Shown piece by piece: positions 1 through 8,306 of a DNA stretch of 64,000 nt. The position numbers and the translations under genes are program-made. A model generated the notes under the pieces. That model did no database searches. It was not told the DNA's origin and saw nothing but the letters and a program-made list of their open reading frames with translations. Origin of the DNA: Halorientalis litorea (GTDB lineage Archaea > Halobacteriota > Halobacteria > Halobacteriales > Haloarculaceae); the NCBI RefSeq assembly GCF_023028225.1, contig NZ_CP095482.1, forward strand, positions 1 through 64,000, read 5' to 3'. The first letter of the stretch is position 1, and each line of letters begins with the position of its first letter.

Positions 1-40
1 CGGGGAAACCTCAAAGCACGTGGGGCGACTACGAACGGAC

Positions 41-2155
41 ATGAGTCAGCAGGGGAGCGAGGGCATCGAACTCACCGTCGAGGGCGCGGACAAACGCGAC
101 GCCGGGCGCGGCATCGCACGGCTCCCCGACGACGCGCGGCGACGGTTGGGTGTCCTCAGCGGCGACGTGGTCGTCGTGGCCGGCGAGGAGGAGACCGTAG
201 CGAAAGTCTGGCCGGTCGACGACGGCCGGGGCGACGTGGTTCGCATCGACGCGGACACCCGCGCCAACGCAGGCGTGACCGTCGGCGACACGGTTAGGGT
301 CAAGACCACGTCCATCGAACCGGCCACGCTCGTCTCGGTCCGCCCGACGGGCGACGTGCCCGGGGACGCCGACGACGCGCTCACGCGGCACTTGCTCGAC
401 CGCCCGGTCAGAGAGGGTGAGCGGGTCAACGTCGACGGACTCGGCACGTTCGTCGTGTCGCTGACGGACCCGGACGGACCGGTCCGGGTCACCGACGACA
501 CCGACCTCTCCGTCCTTCCCCCCGTCGAGGACGACGCGGACGTGGACGAAGCGGCACCCGACGATGCCGCGCCGACCGACGCCGAGTCCGTGACCCTCGG
601 GTCGACGTACGAGGACATCGGCGGCCTCGACGACGAACTCGACCGGGTGCGGGAGATGGTCGAACTTCCGCTGTCGGACCCGGACCTGTTCCGCCGCCTG
701 AACGTCGACCCGCCGCGGGGCGTCCTGCTGTACGGGCCGCCCGGCACCGGCAAGACGCTCATCGCGCGGGCCGTGGCCAACGAGGTGGACGCCCACTTCC
801 AGACGATTCACGGGCCGGAAATCGTCTCGAAGTACAAAGGTGAGAGCGAGGAGCGACTCCGCGAAGCCTTCGAGGAGGCGGAGGCGAACGCGCCAGCCAT
901 CCTCTTCGTGGACGAACTCGACTCCATCGCGGGCACCCGCGACGACGACGCCGACATGGAGAACCGCGTCGTCGCCCAACTCCTCACCCTGTTGGACGGC
1001 CTCGAAGACCGGGGGCAGGTCGTCGTCATCGGGGCGACAAACCGCGTCGACGCCATCGACCCGGCACTGCGCCGCGGCGGTCGCTTCGACCGCGAAATCG
1101 AAATCGGCGTTCCCGACGAGAGCGGCCGGCGCGAAGTCCTCGACGTACACACCCGCGGGATGCCGCTGGGCGAAGACGTCGACCTCGACCGGTTGGCGGC
1201 CCGCACCCACGGGTTCGTCGGTGCCGACGTGCAGTCGCTCGTGACCGAGGCGGCGATGGAGGCACTCCGGCGGACCCGCGACGACCCGGTCGTCTCCCGC
1301 GAGGACTTCGAGCGCGCGCTGGCGGCCGTCGACCCGTCGGCGATGCGCGAGTACGTCGCCGAGTCGCCGGACGTGTCCTTCGCGGACGTGGGCGGTCTGG
1401 ATGGGGTGAAACGTCGCCTCCGCGAGGCGGTCCAGTGGCCCCTCTCCTATGCCGACCTGTTCGAGGCGACGAACACGGACCCGCCCTCGGGCGTGTTGCT
1501 GTACGGGCCGCCCGGTACCGGCAAGACGCTGCTCGCGCGGGCCTTGGCGGGCGAGAGCGAGGTGAACTTCGTCCACGTCGCCGGGCCGGAACTGCTCGAC
1601 AAGTACGTCGGGGAGAGCGAGAAGGCGGTTCGAGAGGTGTTCGACCGCGCCCGGCAGGCCGCCCCGTCCATCGTCTTCTTCGACGAGATCGACGCCATCG
1701 CCGGGACGCGCGGCGAGGCGAGCGAAACCTCCGAGCGCGTCGTCTCGCAGTTGCTCACCGAACTCGACGGGTTGGCCGACAACCCCACGATGGTCGTGCT
1801 GGCCGCGACGAACCGCCGGGACGCGCTGGACCCGGCACTCCTGCGACCCGGCCGTCTCGAAGAACACGTCGAAGTCCCCAACCCGGACAGGGAGGCTCGG
1901 ACGGAGATTCTGGCCGTCCACGCCCGTGGGAAGCCACTGGGCGAGGACGTGGACCTCGACCACGTCGCCGCCGAGACGGCGGGCTACTCCGGCGCGGACC
2001 TCGCGGCACTGGTCCGGGGTGCGTCGATGCGCGCCATCCGGGAGGTCGCGGACGAATACGACCCCGACGTGGCCAGCGAGCGGGTCGACGAGGTGGAACT
2101 CACGGCCGACCACTTCGAGCAAGCGATGGCCGACATCGACCGCCAGCGCGCGTGA
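41..2155 (+). CDS. Cdc48/VCP/VAT-family AAA+ ATPase
   Basis: Double-ring AAA+ unfoldase expected to remodel or unfold proteins in the cytoplasm, in archaea often feeding the proteasome. The 704-residue protein has an N-terminal Cdc48 N-type barrel (about residues 5-90), then two AAA modules with P-loops GPPGTGKT at about 232-239 and 489-496. Walker B is DELD in the first module and DEID in the second, and arginine-rich sensor stretches follow each. Start: an in-frame GTG lies at 20, but the ATG at 41 begins the conserved N-domain directly. It is slightly shorter than typical VAT (about 740 aa), mostly through a short acidic linker. Large ORFs on the opposite strand are shadows. Confidence 0.95.
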   Translation: MSQQGSEGIELTVEGADKRDAGRGIARLPDDARRRLGVLSGDVVVVAGEEETVAKVWPVDDGRGDVVRIDADTRANAGVTVGDTVRVKTTSIEPATLVSVRPTGDVPGDADDALTRHLLDRPVREGERVNVDGLGTFVVSLTDPDGPVRVTDDTDLSVLPPVEDDADVDEAAPDDAAPTDAESVTLGSTYEDIGGLDDELDRVREMVELPLSDPDLFRRLNVDPPRGVLLYGPPGTGKTLIARAVANEVDAHFQTIHGPEIVSKYKGESEERLREAFEEAEANAPAILFVDELDSIAGTRDDDADMENRVVAQLLTLLDGLEDRGQVVVIGATNRVDAIDPALRRGGRFDREIEIGVPDESGRREVLDVHTRGMPLGEDVDLDRLAARTHGFVGADVQSLVTEAAMEALRRTRDDPVVSREDFERALAAVDPSAMREYVAESPDVSFADVGGLDGVKRRLREAVQWPLSYADLFEATNTDPPSGVLLYGPPGTGKTLLARALAGESEVNFVHVAGPELLDKYVGESEKAVREVFDRARQAAPSIVFFDEIDAIAGTRGEASETSERVVSQLLTELDGLADNPTMVVLAATNRRDALDPALLRPGRLEEHVEVPNPDREARTEILAVHARGKPLGEDVDLDHVAAETAGYSGADLAALVRGASMRAIREVADEYDPDVASERVDEVELTADHFEQAMADIDRQRA

Positions 2156-2171
2156 CCACCGTCGAACAGGA

Positions 2172-2185
2172 ACATTTATTAAAGA
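2172..2185 (+). promoter_or_regulatory. TATA-like promoter
   Basis: AT-rich stretch (catttattaaag) in otherwise GC-rich DNA, just after the Cdc48 stop. It is placed to drive the short ORF at 2211 and the small gene at 2297. Confidence 0.4.
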
Positions 2186-2210
2186 TAATGGTCTATCATC
2201 GAGTATCCCG

Positions 2211-2252
2211 ATGATGCACCCTGTACGCGTACCCGAATTCCTTCTCGACTGA
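2211..2252 (+). CDS. possible 13-codon short ORF
   Basis: A 13-residue ORF (MMHPVRVPEFLLD) begins 30-35 nt after a TATA-like stretch at 2172-2185 (catttattaaag), which is the spacing expected for a leaderless haloarchaeal start. It ends 44 nt before the 50-residue ORF at 2297. It could be a leader peptide or chance. No function is recognised. Confidence 0.2.
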   Translation: MMHPVRVPEFLLD

Positions 2253-2296
2253 CGCGTACCGGCACCGCTATCGACTGCCCGCGACCTATCCAACCA

Positions 2297-2449
2297 ATGA
2301 GCACACAACCGACACAGACCGACCCCGAGACCCGACCCACGACGACACCGCAGGAGACGACCTATGGCGCGCAGATGATGTTCGCCACCGACAACCACGT
2401 TCCCATTCAGGGCCTGTTCGACACCGAGCGTAGCGACACGCCGTACTGA
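2297..2449 (+). CDS. small hypothetical protein (50 aa)
   Basis: ATG at 2297 opens a 50-residue ORF. The N-terminal third is low-complexity Thr/Pro/Gln (MSTQPTQTDPETRPTTTPQE) and the rest is more ordered, ending in NHVPIQGLFDTERSDTPY. It has no Cys motif, membrane segment or signal peptide. It occupies most of the 318-bp gap between the Cdc48 gene and the convergent ccdA-like gene, downstream of a TATA-like box. Codon use (C/G third positions) matches real genes here. Family unknown. Confidence 0.45.
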   Translation: MSTQPTQTDPETRPTTTPQETTYGAQMMFATDNHVPIQGLFDTERSDTPY

Positions 2450-2473
2450 CCGCGCCGTTTCTACCCGCCCGTC

Positions 2474-3187
2474 TCACGCCAGTCCAAGCGTCTCGAGTCC
2501 GCCGAACACGAACAGGTAGTAGTAGAGTTGGACGAGACCAGCGACGACCATCACGACGCCGGCGACCCGTGTTATCCGTCCCGTGTTCGCCGCGAGCCGG
2601 CGCAATACGGTGTCCCGGCCGAGCGCGGAGAGCGTCGTGACGCCCACCATCAGGACGCTCATGCCCGCTGCGTACGCGCCCAGCGTGGCGAGGGTGGCCG
2701 TCGGCCCGCCCGAGACGGCGACACCGGCCACCGCGACGAACAGGGGAGCCGTACAGCCCGCGGCCGCCGCGGCGTAGACCACACCGAACAGGAGATAGCC
2801 GACGGCCGACCGGCGGCGTTCGGGGAGGGGCAGGTGGAGGGAGTTCGCTTGCAGTCGCCCCACGGCAAAGCCCGCACCCAGTGCCACGAGAAGGACGCCG
2901 ACAACGAGTTCGAGGACGGCGACGTTCTGGAGTGCCTGCTGTCCCACGAGGAGCGCGACACCGGCCAACGCCCCGTAGACGAGGAAGAAGCCGAGACTCG
3001 TCACGAGGCCGACGACGGCGGCGCGGCCGAGGCGGGACGGTGTCGTTCCCGACGACGACTCCGCGCCGCTCTGTCCGAGGTAGAACGCGACGTAGCCGGG
3101 GAGGAGTGGGAACGCACAGGGGGCGAAGAAGGTGGCCGTCCCGAGCGAGAACGCGAACCCGAGGCGGAGCGACGCCAGGTCGGTCAC
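2474..3187 (-). CDS. ccdA: CcdA/DsbD-type thiol-disulfide transmembrane protein
   Basis: Polytopic membrane protein (237 aa, about six hydrophobic segments) of the CcdA family, which carries electrons from cytoplasmic thioredoxin across the membrane to extracytoplasmic thiol proteins. The two redox cysteines expected of the family are visible: Cys24 in FFAPCAFP within the first segment and Cys145 in AAGCTAPL within the fourth. The start is GTG at 3187; its GTGA overlaps the stop of the upstream thioredoxin-like lipoprotein, so the pair is translationally coupled. The lipoprotein is the probable partner. Confidence 0.9.
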   Translation of the reverse strand: MTDLASLRLGFAFSLGTATFFAPCAFPLLPGYVAFYLGQSGAESSSGTTPSRLGRAAVVGLVTSLGFFLVYGALAGVALLVGQQALQNVAVLELVVGVLLVALGAGFAVGRLQANSLHLPLPERRRSAVGYLLFGVVYAAAAAGCTAPLFVAVAGVAVSGGPTATLATLGAYAAGMSVLMVGVTTLSALGRDTVLRRLAANTGRITRVAGVVMVVAGLVQLYYYLFVFGGLETLGLA

Positions 3188-3723
3188 TCCCGGGCGGCCT
3201 CCAGTTGCGCTGTGATGTCTTCAGTCGACGACAAGCCCACGTCGCGCCACACCTCGGTCCCCTCGGCGTCGAAGACGATGAGCGTCGGGAGTCGCTCCAC
3301 GTCGTACGCCGGCCCCGTCGCGATATCGGGGTCGGTCGCCACCGGCCACGTCCCCTCGTACTCGCGCCAGAACTCGGCGACTGCGTCCTCGTCTTCCTCC
3401 CACGTCACCGAGAGCATGTGTACGTCGGGGAACGACTCGCGGACTTCGCGCAGGTGGTCCATCTGTGGCTTACACGGGGCACACCACGTCGCGAAGAAAT
3501 CGAGGAGGACGGTGTCGCCGGGCGGCTGAACGCGTACCTCGCCGCCGGGTGACCCGCCGACCGAGAGCGTCTGCAGTCGGAGGGCGTCGTCGATGGTCGT
3601 CGTGTCCTCGGTCGGCGCGTCGGCCGTCGAGCCGTCGCCCCCGAGGGCGTCGCTACACCCGGCGAGTCCGACCGTCACACCGGCACACGCCGTCAGAAAC
3701 GCTCGCCGTCTCCGGTGGTCCAT
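3184..3723 (-). CDS. TlpA/ResA-like thioredoxin lipoprotein
   Basis: Extracytoplasmic thioredoxin-fold protein (179 aa). The N-terminus has a twin-arginine-like RRRR stretch, a hydrophobic segment and a lipobox ending at Cys23 (GLAGC), suggesting Tat export and lipid anchoring. The catalytic motif is WCAPC with Cys81 and Cys84. It ends in a GTGA overlap with the CcdA-like gene, the expected electron donor. It likely keeps exported haem or copper proteins reduced. An upstream in-frame ATG at 3810 would put 29 extra residues before the signal peptide, so the ATG at 3723 is preferred. Confidence 0.9.
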   Translation of the reverse strand: MDHRRRRAFLTACAGVTVGLAGCSDALGGDGSTADAPTEDTTTIDDALRLQTLSVGGSPGGEVRVQPPGDTVLLDFFATWCAPCKPQMDHLREVRESFPDVHMLSVTWEEDEDAVAEFWREYEGTWPVATDPDIATGPAYDVERLPTLIVFDAEGTEVWRDVGLSSTEDITAQLEAARE

Positions 3724-3856
3724 ATCCGAACGTGGGGAAGGCTGGTAGAAAAGCCGCTCGCACTCGTGTTCGGTCCGGACACAACCCTCGACTCGTCCGG
3801 GGACCGTCACATACGAGGCTCAATCTATTTGAACCGATACTCAGAAACGCCGTGAC

Positions 3857-4630
3857 ATGGAGGGGACTGTCACGCGGTTACTCGACAGCGAGGGGGAGAA
3901 CACACCACTGGAACGACGGCTCGAAATCGCGAGTTGTTGGTTGGGGCTCGCCGCCCCGCTCGTGACGATAGGGGCGATTTTCGCGGCCGTCCTGCTGTCG
4001 CCGTCGTTCGACTGGGGCATCAACGCGCTGTCTGACCTCGGGCGTGCGGACGTGGTCGTCGCGGAGACGCCCAGCGCGCTCGCGGACCCACGGCCGGCGG
4101 GCGTCTCGGCGGCGGCCGCCACCGAGACGACGCGACTGGTGTTCAACACCGGCCTCATCCTCGGGGCGGTACTCGGCCTCGGGTTCGGGTTCGCCCTCTT
4201 CCGGGCGGCCGACCACGTCGTCGAACTGCTCGGCATCGGACTGCTCGGCCTGACGCTGATACTGATGGGACTCGTCGGCATCTTCTCGTGGCCCTACGCC
4301 CTGCACCTGCCCGTCGCCGCCGGGTTCTTCACCGTCCTCTCGGGCGCGCTGATGGTCTACGGGGTGGGCAACTACCTCGCGGGCCATCGCACCCGCGGCA
4401 CGCTCACAGCGGTGGCCGGCGGCGCGCACGGGCTGATGTGGCTCGGCTGGATACTGGCCGGCGGCGTCCTGAGCGGCGGCGTCACCCTCTCGACGCTCGC
4501 CGATGTCGTCATGCGGCCGGGGCTGGCGTACCCTGAGATAGTCGGTGCCGGACTGTTGGCGGTGTGGGCGGTCTGGACCGCGTTCACCGTCCGCCGTGAC
4601 CTCGGACACGGCGGGTTCGGTCCCGCCTGA
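3857..4630 (+). CDS. DUF998-like membrane protein
   Basis: A 257-residue protein with about seven hydrophobic segments. After an amphipathic N-terminus comes a first membrane segment and an extracellular stretch FDWGINALSDLGRADV, which resembles the W-x-x-N-x-x-S-x-LG signature of DUF998 proteins. These are integral membrane proteins of unknown function. It is divergent from the thioredoxin gene (134 bp apart) and convergent with the ion-channel gene, so probably monocistronic. Confidence 0.7.
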   Translation: MEGTVTRLLDSEGENTPLERRLEIASCWLGLAAPLVTIGAIFAAVLLSPSFDWGINALSDLGRADVVVAETPSALADPRPAGVSAAAATETTRLVFNTGLILGAVLGLGFGFALFRAADHVVELLGIGLLGLTLILMGLVGIFSWPYALHLPVAAGFFTVLSGALMVYGVGNYLAGHRTRGTLTAVAGGAHGLMWLGWILAGGVLSGGVTLSTLADVVMRPGLAYPEIVGAGLLAVWAVWTAFTVRRDLGHGGFGPA

Positions 4631-4638
4631 GCGCGCCG

Positions 4639-6270
4639 TCACTCGCTGTATCGCGTCGTGAACGCGGTCGTACTCTCGTCGGGGCCGGCGACGATGAGGT
4701 CGTCGCCCTCGCGGAACCGGAAATCCGGGTCGATGTCGGTGAACACGTCACCGTCACGCTCGACGGCGATGACGGTACAGCCGGTTTCGGCCCGGATGTC
4801 CGCCTCGGCAGGCGTTCGTCCGACGAGGCGTCCGGCGTCGAACCGGACGATTTCGACCTGCTGGTCGAGCGAGATGATGTCCTCGTCCAGAATCGTCGAG
4901 GCGAGCATCCGGCCGCTGACCGTCGCCAGTGCCAGCACGTAGTCGGCACCCGCCCGGTAGAGTTTGCGCACGCTCTCTGTTTCGTCGGCACGGGCGATTA
5001 TCTCCACGTCGGGGGCCACGTCTCGCACGGCGAGCGTGGCGAAGACGGTGTTCGTGTCGTCCGAGAGTGCGAGGATGACCGTGCTGGCGGCGTCGATACC
5101 GGCCGTTTCCAGCACCTCCGTGTCGGTGATGTCACCGACGATGTCGACGCCGTCCATCTCGGTGTGGTCGACGACGACGCTCGGGATATCGTCCTCTCGG
5201 AGGCGTTTCTCGACGGTGGAGCCGACCTCACCGTGTCCCGCGACGATGACCCGGTCCCGGCGGTGTGCCCGGTCTTTGGAGAGCGTCATCTCCCTGAGTC
5301 GTTCCAGTTGTGCTTCCTGTCCCGCGACCAGCAGGACGCTGTGTTCGTCGAGTACGGCGTCGGGGTTCGGTGGCGTGACGAACTCGCCCTCGAACCACGC
5401 GCCGATGACGTTCGCGCCGGTGCGTTCGCGGATGTTGCTCTCGTCGACGCGGCGGCCGTGAATCTTGCTGCCGGGTTGGACGGTGAGTTCTACGATTTCG
5501 AAGTCCTCCCCGATTTCGACGGCGTCGCCGACTTCGGCGGTGACGCCCGTCGTCACCTTGTTCGCTATCGACTCGCCGATGAGTTGCCGGGGCGAGAACA
5601 CCGTGTCGGCCCCCGCGTAGCGGTGATAGGAGGCGATGTCGGGGTCCTCGACGAAGGTGACGAGTGGCACGTCCGGCGCGATGCTCCCCGCGGTGAGGAC
5701 GACGCTCGCGTTCGCCGAGTCGTCCACGTCAGCGACGAGTGCCCGCGCATCGGACAGGCACGCGCCCCTGAGTGCTGCCTCCGACTCCGGGTCACCGTGG
5801 ATGACTGGCACGTCGTCCTCGAAGAGTTCGACGGCCCTGTCCCGGTCAGGTTCGACGACGACGAAGGGCACGTCGAGTGCGGTGAGTTCGTCGATGAGTT
5901 GCCCCACGCGCGCCGTGTACGCGCAGATGATGACGTGGTCAGAGACATCCTCGACGCGCTCGGGTGGCGTCGTGGTGATGATTTCTTCGAACATCGGAAA
6001 CAGCAGGACGGGGAGCGCGAGGAAGATGAGCGCGACACCGGTGAGGTCCATCGCGATGACGAGCAGGTTCGTCTGCGGCGTCTCCCACGGGGCGTCTGAC
6101 CCGAACCCCGTCGTAGTGAACGTCTCGACGACGATTTGGAGGGAATGCAGGAACGATTGTGACGCCCCTTCCCACGTCGTCATCGCGTAGTGGTATGCGA
6201 GTGCGTACGCGAGGATGACGGCCGCGAGGCCGAGCATGTAGTAAGCGGTCCGGCGTTGCCACGTGTCCAT
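4639..6270 (-). CDS. TrkA-N/RCK ion channel (K+ channel family)
   Basis: A 543-residue protein with two N-terminal membrane helices flanking a pore-like stretch TTTGFGSD (residues 52-59), corresponding to the TVGYG selectivity filter of K+ channels, followed by two tandem TrkA-N/TrkA-C (RCK) modules. The second module has an intact nucleotide-binding glycine motif (GHGEVG); the first has a degenerate CAYTARVG in the same place. Likely a ligand-gated K+ or cation channel important for potassium balance in a salt-in halophile. The ATG at 6270 is preferred over 6336 because it immediately precedes the first membrane helix. Confidence 0.85.
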   Translation of the reverse strand: MDTWQRRTAYYMLGLAAVILAYALAYHYAMTTWEGASQSFLHSLQIVVETFTTTGFGSDAPWETPQTNLLVIAMDLTGVALIFLALPVLLFPMFEEIITTTPPERVEDVSDHVIICAYTARVGQLIDELTALDVPFVVVEPDRDRAVELFEDDVPVIHGDPESEAALRGACLSDARALVADVDDSANASVVLTAGSIAPDVPLVTFVEDPDIASYHRYAGADTVFSPRQLIGESIANKVTTGVTAEVGDAVEIGEDFEIVELTVQPGSKIHGRRVDESNIRERTGANVIGAWFEGEFVTPPNPDAVLDEHSVLLVAGQEAQLERLREMTLSKDRAHRRDRVIVAGHGEVGSTVEKRLREDDIPSVVVDHTEMDGVDIVGDITDTEVLETAGIDAASTVILALSDDTNTVFATLAVRDVAPDVEIIARADETESVRKLYRAGADYVLALATVSGRMLASTILDEDIISLDQQVEIVRFDAGRLVGRTPAEADIRAETGCTVIAVERDGDVFTDIDPDFRFREGDDLIVAGPDESTTAFTTRYSE

Positions 6271-6365
6271 CGCTGTCGGACCAACGGACACCGTGATGTT
6301 ACCCTTTCGGGACGGCCGTCGCCCCGCTCGGGTCACAGGTGCCGTTCGTCCACCCCGCCCGCACG

Positions 6366-6378
6366 CTTTAGTTTATCA
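6366..6378 (+). promoter_or_regulatory. TATA-like promoter of CDGSH gene
   Basis: AT-rich stretch ctttagtttatca lies about 20-28 nt upstream of the GTG at 6395. This fits a leaderless transcript and supports that start. Confidence 0.45.
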
Positions 6379-6394
6379 TGAGCAATGTGGACGT

Positions 6395-6637
6395 GTGTCA
6401 CGAGAGATTACCCACGACGCACGCGGTCCACGCAAAATAGACGAGTCGGACATCGACGAGCAGAAGGGCGACATCGCCATCTGTATGTGCGGCCTCTCCG
6501 CCGAGTACCCCTTCTGTGACGGGTCACACCGAGCGACGGAAGACGAGGCGGAGGGCACCCGCTACAAGTACGAGGACGACGACGCGGAGAACCCGCGTCA
6601 TGCCATCGAAGAAATCGTCTTCGCCGACGGGGAGTGA
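6395..6637 (+). CDS. CDGSH-type 2Fe-2S protein
   Basis: Small (80 aa) soluble iron-sulfur protein. The CDGSH ligand set is complete: Cys30, Cys32, Cys41 and His45 in ICMCGLSAEYPFCDGSH. Family members bind a labile [2Fe-2S] cluster and act in redox or cluster transfer. Start: no in-frame ATG precedes the domain closely, and the GTG at 6395 (VSREITHD) sits at leaderless distance from the TATA-like box. The acidic tail is typical of halophiles. It is convergent with the enoyl-CoA hydratase gene 12 bp away. Confidence 0.9.
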   Translation: MSREITHDARGPRKIDESDIDEQKGDIAICMCGLSAEYPFCDGSHRATEDEAEGTRYKYEDDDAENPRHAIEEIVFADGE

Positions 6638-6649
6638 CGCGTCGGGGCG

Positions 6650-7447
6650 TTACTCGCCCTCGAATTCGGGCTCTTGGTCGGTGACGAAGGCGGTGATGCC
6701 CTCCGAGAGGTCGTCGGTGTCGAGTAGGTGCCCGAAGGCACTCGCTTCGAGTTCGAGGCCGGCCTCCATGCTGTCCCACCCTTCACGCATCGCGCGTTTC
6801 GTGTACTTCTGGGCGATGGGCGGGCCGCGAGCGACGTTCTCGGCGAACGCGAGGGCCTTCTCCTCGAACTCGTCGTCTTCGTACACCTCGTGGAGGAAGC
6901 CGAGTTCGTGCATCCGCTCGGCGTCGATGCGCTCGGCGGTGAACACGACGTACTTGGCGGCACTCTCACCGATGAGTCGCTGGAGTCGCTGGGTGCCGCC
7001 CCATCCCGGCAGGAGACCGAGGTTGTGCTCGGGGAGGCCGAGTTTCGAGGATTCACTGGCGACGCGGAGGTCCGCACACATCGACAGCTCCAGCCCACCG
7101 CCGAGGGCGTAGCCGTTGATGCCCGCTACGACGGGCAGGTCCGTCTCGCGGAACCGACCGAACACGCGCTGGCCGTACCGCGAGTGTTCGACACCCTCGC
7201 GGTTGCCCATGGCACCGTTCGAGGACACGTCCGCGCCGGCCGAGAACGCCTTCTCGCCCTCGCCGGTGATGTAAATCGCGCGGACTTCCTCGTGGTCTTC
7301 GAGTACGTCGACTGCTTCGTCGAGTTCTTCCAGCATCTGCGCGCTGACGGTGTTCATGTCCTCCGGTCGGTCCAGCACGAGGTTCCCGATGTACTCGGCC
7401 GGTGTCTCGATGCGAAGCGTCTCGAACTCCGTGTCGATGTCTGTCAT
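6650..7447 (-). CDS. enoyl-CoA hydratase
   Basis: Crotonase-fold enzyme (265 aa) expected to hydrate 2-enoyl-CoA in fatty-acid beta-oxidation. Both catalytic glutamates are present at the standard 20-residue spacing: Glu120 in ALGGGLELS and Glu140 in LGLPEHNLG. The oxyanion-hole stretches (FSAGADV and NGYALGGG) are also intact. It is the only one of the four crotonase-fold proteins here with both Glu residues. The start is either of two adjacent ATGs (7447 or 7450). Monocistronic, divergent from the ABC transporter operon. Confidence 0.93.
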   Translation of the reverse strand: MTDIDTEFETLRIETPAEYIGNLVLDRPEDMNTVSAQMLEELDEAVDVLEDHEEVRAIYITGEGEKAFSAGADVSSNGAMGNREGVEHSRYGQRVFGRFRETDLPVVAGINGYALGGGLELSMCADLRVASESSKLGLPEHNLGLLPGWGGTQRLQRLIGESAAKYVVFTAERIDAERMHELGFLHEVYEDDEFEEKALAFAENVARGPPIAQKYTKRAMREGWDSMEAGLELEASAFGHLLDTDDLSEGITAFVTDQEPEFEGE

Positions 7448-7565
7448 CATTTTTGCGTCGAACAGGAGTGTGAAAAACGTTGCACGCGTCATGTGAGGTG
7501 GTCCTATTTACGCCGCTCGCGAAACCCGGGGAACGCTTTTTTCCTCACCCCTCTACGAACCGACA

Positions 7566-8306
7566 ATGACCGCCGTCGAGACTGTCGGCCTGACCAGACG
7601 CTTCGGCGACGTAGTGGCCCTCTCGGACCTCTCGCTGTCGGTCCCCGAGGGCGAGTTGTTCGCACTGCTCGGACCGAACGGGTCCGGCAAGACCACGACC
7701 ATCGAGATACTCACCGGGCAACTCGACCCCACGGAGGGGACGGCATCGGTACTGGGCCACGACCCGGTGACCGACCCGCTCGCGGTGCGTCGCGCCGTGG
7801 GCATCCTCCCTGAACGCGAGGACCCGCCGAGTTTCCTGACGCCCCGGGAGTATCTGGAGTTCGTCGGTACCGTCCGCGAACTGGACGACGTGGACGGGCG
7901 CGTCGACGAGTGGGCCGACCGCTTCGAGTTCCGCGAGAAACTCGACACGCTCGCGACGGACCTCTCGGAGGGCGAACGCCAGCGCGTGATGCTCGCGGCG
8001 GCGTTCGTCCACGAACCCGACCTCGTTTTCATCGACGAACCGCTCGTGAATCTGGACCCGCTGATGCAGGAGCAGATCAAGGGCCACTTCCGGGACTACG
8101 TCGACCGCGGCAACACTGTCTTCCTCTCGACGCACTTCATCGAGGTGGCAGAGGAGTTGTGTACCGGCGTCGCCATCGTCAGCGACGGGGAACTGGTCGC
8201 CGACATCGACCCGCGCGAACTCCCGGAGGGGCGTCACCTGCTCGACGAGTTCCGCGACGAGGTGGGACAGGCGGCGACGACGCCGCGGGGGACCCCCGGG
8301 GCATGA
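7566..8306 (+). CDS. ABC transporter ATP-binding protein
   Basis: Nucleotide-binding subunit (246 aa) of an ABC-2-type exporter. Visible are Walker A GPNGSGKTT (about residue 39), signature LSEGERQ, Walker B LVFIDEP and an H-loop STHFIE. Its ATGA stop overlaps the start of the membrane subunit, so the two are translationally coupled. It is homologous to multidrug, sodium or polymer exporters; the substrate cannot be told from sequence. A T-rich tract just upstream (about 7538) may be the promoter. Confidence 0.93.
   Translation: MTAVETVGLTRRFGDVVALSDLSLSVPEGELFALLGPNGSGKTTTIEILTGQLDPTEGTASVLGHDPVTDPLAVRRAVGILPEREDPPSFLTPREYLEFVGTVRELDDVDGRVDEWADRFEFREKLDTLATDLSEGERQRVMLAAAFVHEPDLVFIDEPLVNLDPLMQEQIKGHFRDYVDRGNTVFLSTHFIEVAEELCTGVAIVSDGELVADIDPRELPEGRHLLDEFRDEVGQAATTPRGTPGA

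Noticed and set aside
29-2398. 789-codon open frame on the minus strand over the Cdc48 gene
   Set aside because: Composition is Arg/Gly/His-rich and not acidic, and it mirrors the real gene's codon bias. It is a GC-driven shadow frame.
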